This document shows positions 30,391 through 36,566 of a stretch of DNA of 64,000 bases, piece after piece. The stretch covers positions 165,150-229,149 of the forward strand of contig NZ_QTPP01000009.1 in assembly GCF_003853415.1 (NCBI RefSeq), written 5' to 3'. Numbering within the stretch: position 1 is the first letter of the stretch; each line of letters begins with the position of its first letter. The DNA is from Burkholderia sp. Bp9142. Lineage in GTDB: Bacteria > Pseudomonadota > Gammaproteobacteria > Burkholderiales > Burkholderiaceae. A program made the position numbers and the translations under genes. The notes beneath the pieces were generated by a model. That model saw only the letters and a list, made by a program, of their open reading frames with translations, searched no databases and was not told where the DNA came from.

Positions 30391-30954
30391 ATGAACAAGG
30401 CGTTTGTCAAAGAGTCGGACGGCGACGACGACGATCTCGACCCCGGTCAACCGGCGATTCCGGCGGGCACGAAGAACTACATCACGCCGGCCGGCCACAA
30501 GCGGCTCAGGGACGAACTCCTGAACCTGATCGACGTCGAGCGTCCCGAGGTCGTGCGCCTCGTGTCGTGGGCCGCGTCGAATGGCGACCGGTCGGAGAAC
30601 GGCGACTACATCTACGGCAAGCGGCGGCTGCGCGAGATCGATCGCCGGATCCGCTTCCTGACGAAACGGCTCGATCTCGCCGAAGTCGTCGACGCGAGCC
30701 GGCAGGAGAACGTCGACCAGGTGTTCTTCGGCGCGACCGTCGATTACGCGACGCCGGACGGCGAGGATCACACCGTCACGATCGTCGGGATCGACGAGGT
30801 CGATCTCGATCGCGGTTGCGTCAGCTGGATCTCGCCGGTCGCGCGGGCGCTCATCAAGGCGAAGATCGGCGATACCGTCACGCTGATGACACCCGCCGGT
30901 CCGCAGCCGATCGACGTGCTCGACGTTCACTATCCGGCATCGGGCAGCGCATGA
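30391..30954 (+). CDS. greB: Transcription elongation factor GreB
   Basis: A 187-residue factor that enters the RNA polymerase secondary channel and stimulates cleavage of backtracked RNA. The coiled-coil tip with acidic residues (AASNGDRSENGDYIYGKRRLREIDRRI) is intact and the GreB-type YIYGKRRLREID distinguishes it from GreA. A short acidic N-terminal tail (about 1-25) precedes the domain. Confidence 0.94.
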   Translation: MNKAFVKESDGDDDDLDPGQPAIPAGTKNYITPAGHKRLRDELLNLIDVERPEVVRLVSWAASNGDRSENGDYIYGKRRLREIDRRIRFLTKRLDLAEVVDASRQENVDQVFFGATVDYATPDGEDHTVTIVGIDEVDLDRGCVSWISPVARALIKAKIGDTVTLMTPAGPQPIDVLDVHYPASGSA

Positions 30955-31061
30955 GCATGGCGCGACGCATCCGCGCAACGGCGCGCTGAGGCGAACAGGC
31001 GTCCCGGGCGGGGCGCTTCGTCACGACGGTCCGGGCGAGTGCCCGGGGCCGATCGTCTCGC

Positions 31062-32204
31062 TCAGAAGCGGTGGCGCATGCCGGCCGTGACGGCGATCTG
31101 CTTGTTCGTCGACGACGCGGTGCCCAGCCCGTTGATGTTCGCGCCGATCGCCAGGCCGTCCGCATTGACCCGCTGGTATTCGCCCTGCAGGTACAGGTCG
31201 GTGCGCTTCGACAGCGCATAGTCGGCCTGCAGGTTGAACTGGTGCCAGCTCGGCGTCTGGCCGTCGAGACGGCTGTCGGTATACGTGTACGAGCCAGCGA
31301 GCGAGAACGCCGGTGTCAGCGCGTAGCGGCCGTTCACTTCGTAATTGTTGAAGCGCGTGCCGCCGACGAGCGGGATGCCGCCCGACACACCGGACTGCCC
31401 GGCGCTGACCCTGGCCGAATCGGTCAGGCGCGTCTGCGTGAACACGAAGCCGGCCGTCGCGGGCCCGAACGTGTAGTTGAGGCCCGCGCCCCAGGTGCGC
31501 TGCCGGCTGGCCGCGAACGTCCAGTCGCCGGCCACCGCGCCGGGATCGCTGGCCGCGAGTGCGAGCGAGTTGATGTTGTTGTTGAGCTGCATGTAAGCGG
31601 CCGCGACGTTGAAGCCCAGGTAGCTGTACGACGCGCCCACGCTGTACGCGCGGTTGTTCGAGAAATTGCTGGAATTCGAGAAGCCGTACAGCGCGCCGAA
31701 CTTCAGGCCGCCGTAGTTCGCGCTCTGGTACTTGACCGAGTTGTTGATCCGGAACGAGTTGTTCAGGTTGTCGTTGTCGAACGGGTGCGCGAACTGCGTG
31801 CCGCCGTACTGGGTGCCGGTCAGCGACAGCGGACCGAGGAAATCGACGACGCTGTCGTACTGGCGGCCGAGCGTGACCGAGCCGTAGCGGTCGTGCGCGA
31901 TCCCGACAAACGCCTGGCGGCCGAATTCGCGGCCGTTCTGCTTCAGCGAACCGTTGTTGATGCCGAAGCCGTTCTCCAGCGTGAAGATCGCCTTCAGTCC
32001 GCCGCCGAGATCCTCGGTGCCGCGCAGGCCCCAGCGGCTGCCGTTGATCGAGCCGCTCGTTTCCTGCCACGCGCTGTGGCCGCCCTGGTTGTTCGTATAG
32101 GTGATGCCGGCATCGATCAGGCCGTACAGCGTGACGCTGCTTTGCGCATGGGCGGCGGTGGCCGCCACGCTCGCCAATGCGGCGACGATCAGGGACTTTT
32201 TCAT
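31062..32204 (-). CDS. Gram-negative porin (OmpC/Burkholderia Opc type)
   Basis: A 380-residue outer-membrane trimeric beta-barrel. The signal peptide (MKKSLIVAALASVAATAAHA-QSSVTLYG) is typical of Burkholderiales porins, as are QSSVTLYGLIDAGITYTNN, the loop SRWGLRGTEDLGGGLKAIFTLENGF and the C-terminal phenylalanine (GMRHRF) needed for barrel assembly. Start at 32204 behind GGAGACAGATC. General diffusion is likely. Confidence 0.93.
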   Translation of the reverse strand: MKKSLIVAALASVAATAAHAQSSVTLYGLIDAGITYTNNQGGHSAWQETSGSINGSRWGLRGTEDLGGGLKAIFTLENGFGINNGSLKQNGREFGRQAFVGIAHDRYGSVTLGRQYDSVVDFLGPLSLTGTQYGGTQFAHPFDNDNLNNSFRINNSVKYQSANYGGLKFGALYGFSNSSNFSNNRAYSVGASYSYLGFNVAAAYMQLNNNINSLALAASDPGAVAGDWTFAASRQRTWGAGLNYTFGPATAGFVFTQTRLTDSARVSAGQSGVSGGIPLVGGTRFNNYEVNGRYALTPAFSLAGSYTYTDSRLDGQTPSWHQFNLQADYALSKRTDLYLQGEYQRVNADGLAIGANINGLGTASSTNKQIAVTAGMRHRF

Positions 32205-32564
32205 GATCTGTCTCCAAACAGGATGATGTCGATCGAACCTGCTGCGGGCATCGGCGGTGTCGCGGGTCGGCGACGCCGTGCGCGTGGGGCGCGGCACCCT
32301 CGTCGGAATCCATTTGCAGTGTAAGGATCGGTCCGGGCGCAGGGGAAAATCGCTTCCGGCAATACTGTATTTTGAATCGCGCAAGAATGAGAATGGGCGC
32401 CGAGAGCCGCGGCCATCAAGGCGTTGCGGCGGCGCAGCAGGGGGGAAGCTGATCGGGACTGCCGTCAGGCGCGTTGCGCGATCGCGACAGGCGATCAGTG
32501 GCGGGCGAGGGTAGCGCCAGCGCGATTATTGACACAACGGCAATAGAGGTTTGTGTGTAGCATG

Positions 32565-32584
32565 GATAATGAAAGGATGTTATC
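32565..32584. promoter_or_regulatory. Inverted repeat GATAAT-N8-GTTATC upstream of the sRNA candidate
   Basis: An imperfect palindrome (arms GATAA / TTATC) placed where the -35 element of the sRNA promoter would be. It resembles the outer parts of a Fur box but the centre does not match, so the regulator is unknown. Confidence 0.35.
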
Positions 32585-32599
32585 TCGCTATACTGCGAT

Positions 32600-32684
32600 C
32601 TCTGCTTTCCGAAGCAGACTTTTTCGTTGACGGAAAAGATCTCCAAACCTTTGTCGGCGCGACTTCCCAGTCGCGCTTTTTTTT
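32600..32684 (+). ncRNA. Candidate trans-acting small RNA, about 85 nt
   Basis: A TATACT -10 box at 32589-32594 would start a transcript near 32600. It begins with a hairpin TCTGCTT-TCCG-AAGCAGA (32601-32618). A second weak hairpin CTTTTTC/GGAAAAG and a single-stranded ATCTCCAAACCTTTGT stretch follow. It ends in a strong intrinsic terminator, GCGCGACT-TCCC-AGTCGCGC (32657-32676) plus eight Ts. No credible reading frame covers it. This architecture is that of an Hfq-type sRNA, but I do not recognise a known family. Confidence 0.6.
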
Positions 32685-32701
32685 GCCCGTCTTCCCGATC
32701 C

Positions 32702-32965
32702 CTATTGCGCGTGCGAGCGCCGCTTGCGCTTGCCTGTCGGCTGCGCGTCGTCGGCTTCGGCCGGCGGCGGCGTGTACGTCCAGTCTTCCATCACGTAGTG
32801 ACGGGCGTCCAGCGGTGACGCCAGCAGGTTCTGCCAATGATCGCCGTGCCAGGTCGGATCGAACTCGGTATCGCACGGCGCTTCACGGGACTCGGCCAGC
32901 GCGCGGGACTTGCGGCGTACGCGTGCGAGCCGGCTCGCAAGGCGCTTGATTCCGTCCAGCCACAT
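32702..32965 (-). CDS. Small conserved hypothetical protein
   Basis: An 87-residue soluble basic protein. Mid-region WHGDHWQNLLASPLDARHYVMEDWTYTPPP is followed by a Lys/Arg-rich tail (GKRKRRSH). A GGAAGGAGAAGG ribosome site directly precedes the ATG at 32965. Family not recognised. Confidence 0.65.
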   Translation of the reverse strand: MWLDGIKRLASRLARVRRKSRALAESREAPCDTEFDPTWHGDHWQNLLASPLDARHYVMEDWTYTPPPAEADDAQPTGKRKRRSHAQ

Positions 32966-33358
32966 GACCTTCTCCTTCCATTGCCTGGCACCAGCATCGC
33001 AATGTCCTCCGTTGTCCGCAATCCGGAAAAAACCCGAGGATTTTACCGGCTTGATTTGTCCCCGGTAGGTTTTTCGCGGTCCCGATTATCGGCGACATGA
33101 TCCCGGTAACATTGACAGGTTTTTGATGCGAATCAATTAATAAAAGACGATGGTGTACCGATTCCAGTGGTATTGACGCCTTTTTGATAAAGAAGGCGCT
33201 AAAAATTCCCTTGACGCACCCGGATTGTCCAATTTATAAAGTCAGCACTCCGTCCCCGGGCGGGGCGCTGCGGGTGAGTGTCGGCGTGCTGTTGCGGGAT
33301 TTCGGGAAGCGGCTATAAACAGTAGCTTTTTTGATCTAAACGAGTGGGGAACGAAGGT
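32966..33358. other. Low-GC leader region upstream of the cold-shock gene
   Basis: About 390 bases, markedly AT-richer than the window average from 33110 onwards. It contains three TTGAC-type boxes (33112, 33173, 33211), two of them inside the similar strings TTGACAGGTTTTTGAT and TTGACGCCTTTTTGAT. The last forms the best promoter for the csp gene. Confidence 0.6.
33211..33239 (+). promoter_or_regulatory. Promoter of the cold-shock gene
   Basis: TTGACG (33211-33216), a 17-base spacer and TTATAA (33234-33239). It implies a 5' untranslated region of about 110 bases, as in cspA-type genes where the leader folds according to temperature. Confidence 0.65.
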
Positions 33359-33562
33359 ATGGATACCGGTATCGTAAAATGGTTTAACGATGCTAAGGGT
33401 TTCGGTTTTATTACGTCCGACAATGGCGGCGAAGATTTGTTTGCGCACTTTTCCGAAATCCGGATGGACGGCTTCAAAACGCTGAAGGAAAACCAGCGCG
33501 TTTCCTTCGACGTGAAAGTCGGGCCGAAAGGCAAGCAGGCAGCGAATATCCAGGCGGTCTGA
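33359..33562 (+). CDS. Cold-shock protein, CspA family
   Basis: A 67-residue single cold-shock domain, an RNA/DNA chaperone. RNP1 KGFGFIT and RNP2 DLFAHFS are intact. The codon use is less GC-rich than in neighbours, as is common for csp genes. The ATG at 33359 follows a GAAGG ribosome site. A long leader precedes it and a strong terminator follows. Confidence 0.96.
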   Translation: MDTGIVKWFNDAKGFGFITSDNGGEDLFAHFSEIRMDGFKTLKENQRVSFDVKVGPKGKQAANIQAV

Positions 33563-33589
33563 CGCGCCACGCATTGCCGATCACGTCCG

Positions 33590-33613
33590 GCCCCCGCATC
33601 GCGGGGGCTTTTT
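33590..33613 (+). terminator. Intrinsic terminator of the cold-shock gene
   Basis: Perfect 8-bp stem GCCCCCGC / GCGGGGGC with an ATC loop and TTTTT tail, 27 bases after the stop. Confidence 0.9.
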
Positions 33614-33723
33614 GCTTTTCGGGGGCACGAAAACTGGCAGCCGCCGAATCGATTCCGGTTCGGACTGGTCGCGAACATGCATGCCGGTGCATACTCACGA
33701 AAGCATCGTTTCCCTGTCTTTTC

Positions 33724-34851
33724 ATGTCCGATTCCCGTCCGTCCGATCCCGCCTGCGAACTGCCGCTTGTCTTCGTCGACCTTGAAACCACCGGTGGCTC
33801 GTCCGCCGAGCACCGCATCACCGAAATCGGCGTGGTGGAAATCGGCCCGCTCGGCGTATCGACGTGGACGACGCTGGTCAATCCGGGACAGTCGATTCCG
33901 CCGTTCATCCAGCAACTGACGGGTATTTCGGACGAGATGGTGCGCGATGCGCCGTCCTTCGCATCGCTCGCGCCCGCGCTGTTCGAGCGGCTCGACGGCA
34001 AGCTGTTCGTCGCGCATAACGCGAGCTTCGACCGTGGCTTCCTGCGTGCCGAATTCGAACGTGCCGGCATCGCGTTCAATCCGGACGTGTTGTGCACGGT
34101 GCGGCTGTCGCGCGCGCTGTTTCCGCGCGAGGCGCGGCACGGACTCGATGCGCTGATCGAGCGTCATGGCCTCATCCCCGCCGCCCGCCACCGGGCGCTC
34201 GCGGATGCCGATCTCCTTTGGCAGTTCTGGCGGCAATTGCACGAGATCGTGCCGCTCGAGCGGCTGCGCGACCAGATCGCGCGCACGACGCGCCACTTCC
34301 GTCTCGGGGGGAACCTGACCGAAGCGTGGCTCGATACCGCGCCCGCCGGATGCGGCGCGTACGCGCTGTTCGGGGAGGGCGACGAAGCACTTTACGTCGG
34401 GCGCAGCGTGCGCGTGCGGCAGCGCTTGCGCGCGCTGCTGACCGGCGAGCGGCGCTCGTCGAAGGAAATGCGGCTTGCGCAGCAGGTGCGGCGTGTCGAA
34501 TGGCGGGAAACCGGCAACGAGTTGGGCGCGATGCTCGCCGAAGCGCAATGGATCGCACACCTGCGTCCGTCGTACAACCGGCGTCCCGCGGCCGACAACG
34601 CTCGTGCAGGCAAGGCGCCCTGGCCGTTCGACGGCGCGGTCGCGTTCGAAGCGTGCGGCGAGCGCCGCCTGTTTCACGTGATCGACGGGTGGCGCTATCT
34701 CGGTGCGGCCGAATCGCTCGACGCGGCCGTGCGCCTCGTGACCGATGGCGTGGACGGCGCGTTCGAACCCCATACCCATCGCCTGCTGCAGACCCATCTC
34801 GCACGCGGCCTGCAACTGATTCCGCTCGCGGCGCTTACCCCTGCCGATTGA
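33724..34851 (+). CDS. DnaQ-like 3'-5' exonuclease fused to a GIY-YIG nuclease domain
   Basis: A 375-residue two-domain protein. Residues 14-175 form a DEDDh exonuclease: VDLETTG (D19, E21), AHNASFDRGFL (D103), and H156 with D161. Residues 210-290 form a GIY-YIG/UvrC-N-like domain: YALF...LYVGRS (213-228), a Glu in LAEAQWI (E273) and RPSYNRR. Such fusions resemble DnaQ-family proteins with a Cho/UvrC-type module and suggest a repair role. Domain assignments rest on motifs read by eye. Confidence 0.88.
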   Translation: MSDSRPSDPACELPLVFVDLETTGGSSAEHRITEIGVVEIGPLGVSTWTTLVNPGQSIPPFIQQLTGISDEMVRDAPSFASLAPALFERLDGKLFVAHNASFDRGFLRAEFERAGIAFNPDVLCTVRLSRALFPREARHGLDALIERHGLIPAARHRALADADLLWQFWRQLHEIVPLERLRDQIARTTRHFRLGGNLTEAWLDTAPAGCGAYALFGEGDEALYVGRSVRVRQRLRALLTGERRSSKEMRLAQQVRRVEWRETGNELGAMLAEAQWIAHLRPSYNRRPAADNARAGKAPWPFDGAVAFEACGERRLFHVIDGWRYLGAAESLDAAVRLVTDGVDGAFEPHTHRLLQTHLARGLQLIPLAALTPAD

Positions 34852-34887
34852 GCACCGCTTGCTGCCGCGCGCGATGGCCGTGCGCGC

Positions 34888-35481
34888 TCAGCCGATCGCG
34901 CTGGCGCCGCCGGCGGAGCAGACGTGCGACAGCGCGGTGCCGAGCGCCTGCGTCCGGGTGGCGTCGTAGCGGGTGAGCGTCTTCCAGTTCGCGATGCTGC
35001 GTGCGAGCCGCGCCTGGCAATCGGGCGCGTCGCGCAGCGGCGCGACCCGGGCGAGGCCGGTCAGCATCTTTTGCGTGAGCTGGTCGAGCGCCGGCCGCGT
35101 GCTGGTCGCGAGGTCGGGCGGCGTGCCTTCGGGCGGTCGCGTCGCGCGCCAGGTGGCAAAGAGCGCATTCTGCACGTCCTTGCTCGCGGCGATCTGATCC
35201 TCGAAGAACGTGCGCGCGAATGCCGGATCCACGCCGGCCTGTGCGGCGCGCTTCTCCATCGATGCGAGCAATGCCGCTTCGCGGGGCCGGTCTTCGATCG
35301 CCTTGTGGTTCGCCCATTTCCATCGTGCGACGGGTTCGGCAAGCGCGAGCCGCTGCGATGCGAGCGCGACGAGATTGGTGAGCGCGGTGTCGTCGCCGTC
35401 CGCGCGCGCGATCTGCGGTGACGAAAAGAGGGCGACGCCGAGCGCGGCGACAGCGACGCTGGCACGAATGGCTTGTTTCAT
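34888..35481 (-). CDS. Secreted chorismate mutase (AroQ-gamma type)
   Basis: A 197-residue protein with a signal peptide (MKQAIRASVAVAALGVALFSSPQIARA). The mature N-terminal half has the all-helical chorismate mutase pattern: LVALASQRLALAEPVARWKWANHKAIEDRPREA and FARTFFEDQIAASKDVQNALFATWR. It converts chorismate to prephenate, here in the periplasm. Two Cys (ARDAPDCQ and SHVCSAGG) could form a disulfide as in known exported forms. Confidence 0.87.
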   Translation of the reverse strand: MKQAIRASVAVAALGVALFSSPQIARADGDDTALTNLVALASQRLALAEPVARWKWANHKAIEDRPREAALLASMEKRAAQAGVDPAFARTFFEDQIAASKDVQNALFATWRATRPPEGTPPDLATSTRPALDQLTQKMLTGLARVAPLRDAPDCQARLARSIANWKTLTRYDATRTQALGTALSHVCSAGGASAIG

Positions 35482-35572
35482 CGGAACGATCGGGAAAGCC
35501 GGGCGGGCCGGAGGTGGAAAACCAGAAGGATAGACGAAGACAGTCGCGCGGCGGAACGACGCGACAGAAGAA

Positions 35573-35701
35573 TCAGCGGACGCGCTGACCCGGCACCGTC
35601 AGGCCGTTGCAGCCCGGGTGCGAAGCGATCTGCGCCGAAAACGCAGCGATGAACCGCACGATCTCGATTGACACGTGGCGGTTACAGAACGGAATGCGGG
35701 T
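35573..35701 (-). other. Coding-like in-frame extension beyond the stop of the 48-residue gene
   Basis: Downstream of the TGA at 35704-35702 the same frame stays open for 42 codons (TRIPFCNRHVSIEIVRFIAA...) up to TGA at 35575-35573, with GC-rich third positions like real genes here. It could be a separate short gene starting at a GTG (VSIEIVRF), a nonsense-interrupted longer gene, or chance. Confidence 0.3.
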
Positions 35702-35848
35702 TCACTTCGGCGAGTACAGCTTGTGCTGCTCGTCGAAGAATGCCCGGACGTGCTCGGGCAATTCGGCGAGGAATTCCACGCCGACAGGTTCCGGATCCGG
35801 GCTCATCACTTGCTCGGGCGGGGGCATGCGGGTTGGTCTTTCGTCCAT
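35702..35848 (-). CDS. Small hypothetical protein (48 aa)
   Basis: The frame MDERPTRMPPPEQVMSPDPE... encodes 48 acidic, Pro/Glu-rich residues ending HKLYSPK. A GGAGAAAC ribosome site lies just before the ATG at 35848. The amino acid pattern EFLAELPEHVRAFFDEQHKLY looks like a genuine amphipathic helix. No family recognised. It is divergent from the copper-type operon. Confidence 0.5.
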   Translation of the reverse strand: MDERPTRMPPPEQVMSPDPEPVGVEFLAELPEHVRAFFDEQHKLYSPK

Positions 35849-35864
35849 GGTCGTTTCTCCAGCA

Positions 35865-35883
35865 GGTTCAATAATTATCAACC
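35865..35883. promoter_or_regulatory. Palindromic AT-rich site GGTT-N11-AACC
   Basis: A 19-base AT-rich element with GGTT/AACC ends around GATAATTATT on the minus strand, between the 48-residue gene and the DUF2946 gene. The left half resembles half a Fur box. Regulator unknown. Confidence 0.3.
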
Positions 35884-36015
35884 TCGTGCTCGGATTTATG
35901 CCAGTGGCGAATCGTTAGATTTTGTCTCTGTTGTATTAACGGCACATGCGCTGCTGCGCGCCGTGCGATGCCGACTATTGCACCCTGCACGATCGGCAAC
36001 GATTGAGTCGCTTGC

Positions 36016-36021
36016 TATACT
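36016..36021 (+). promoter_or_regulatory. Candidate -10 box of the DUF2946-TonB receptor operon
   Basis: TATACT 26 bases before the DUF2946 start, one mismatch from consensus. No good -35 at the standard distance, which may mean activator dependence. Confidence 0.45.
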
Positions 36022-36046
36022 TGCGCGCACTTTTTCCTGGACCGCG

Positions 36047-36436
36047 ATGAAACGAACGACGCGATGGATCGGCCTCGTCTGGCTGGCGCTGGTACTGAAC
36101 GTACTGTCGCCCGTCGTCGGCTATGCGCGTCTCGCGTCGAGCGGTTCCGGCGAGCTCACGCTCGAATTGTGCAGTGCGGCAGGCGCCCGCCAGGTCGTCC
36201 TCGCGCAGCCCGGCGACGACCGCGGTGCGGCGTCGTTCGACCATGCGGACGTGCCGCACTGCGTGTACTGTCCCGGCTTCGCGGCGAACGTCGCGCTCGG
36301 CACGAGCCTGCCCGCGTTGCCGGGCTTCGTGCGCGCGTTCGCGTACCGGGCGGCCGCCCCGGCCGTTCCCGATTTTCCCCGCCAGGGCATCCGTCTCGCG
36401 CAGCCGCGCGGTCCGCCTGAAAACGTCCCGATCTGA
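36047..36436 (+). CDS. DUF2946-family protein, probable copper-responsive leader gene (CruR-like)
   Basis: A 129-residue protein with an N-terminal signal or anchor (WIGLVWLALVLNVLSPVVGYA) and the family's HxxC-type metal motif HCVYC (H71, C72, C75). In Bordetella a DUF2946 protein named CruR is an upstream gene whose translation, sensitive to copper through its CxxC, controls the TonB receptor gene behind it. Here too a TonB-dependent receptor follows after 130 highly structured bases. The regulatory role is inference by analogy. Confidence 0.75.
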   Translation: MKRTTRWIGLVWLALVLNVLSPVVGYARLASSGSGELTLELCSAAGARQVVLAQPGDDRGAASFDHADVPHCVYCPGFAANVALGTSLPALPGFVRAFAYRAAAPAVPDFPRQGIRLAQPRGPPENVPI

Positions 36437-36447
36437 TTGATATCGTC

Positions 36448-36468
36448 CGCGCGCCCCGGTGGCGCGCG
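36448..36468 (+). promoter_or_regulatory. Intercistronic hairpin 1 (DUF2946 / TonB receptor)
   Basis: CGCGCGCC-CCGGT-GGCGCGCG, a perfect 8-bp stem starting 12 bases after the DUF2946 stop. No T run. A candidate for translation-coupled attenuation. Confidence 0.5.
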
Positions 36469-36489
36469 TGCCGCCCGCGGTCCGGTCCG

Positions 36490-36516
36490 CGCGCCGCGCC
36501 GTGTGCGCGCGGCGCG
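36490..36516 (+). promoter_or_regulatory. Intercistronic hairpin 2 (DUF2946 / TonB receptor)
   Basis: CGCGCCGCGC pairs with GCGCGGCGCG across a 7-base loop, a perfect 10-bp all-GC stem 51 bases before the receptor start. Confidence 0.5.
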
Positions 36517-36566
36517 TCGGCTCGCGTCCGGTGGCGGCCCCCGGTCACGTTTTCAGGAATTCATCC

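Larger units (their letters stand above)
32205..32701. other. Intergenic region upstream of the porin, with sRNA candidate
   Basis: Nearly 500 bases. The right part (about 32520-32690) is clearly lower in GC than its surroundings and holds the candidate small RNA and an inverted repeat. The left part should contain the porin promoter, which I could not pinpoint. Confidence 0.55.

Noticed and set aside
32551..32949. 132-codon plus-strand frame over the sRNA candidate
   Set aside because: It crosses a strong terminator and the antisense of the 87-residue gene, and lacks a ribosome site.
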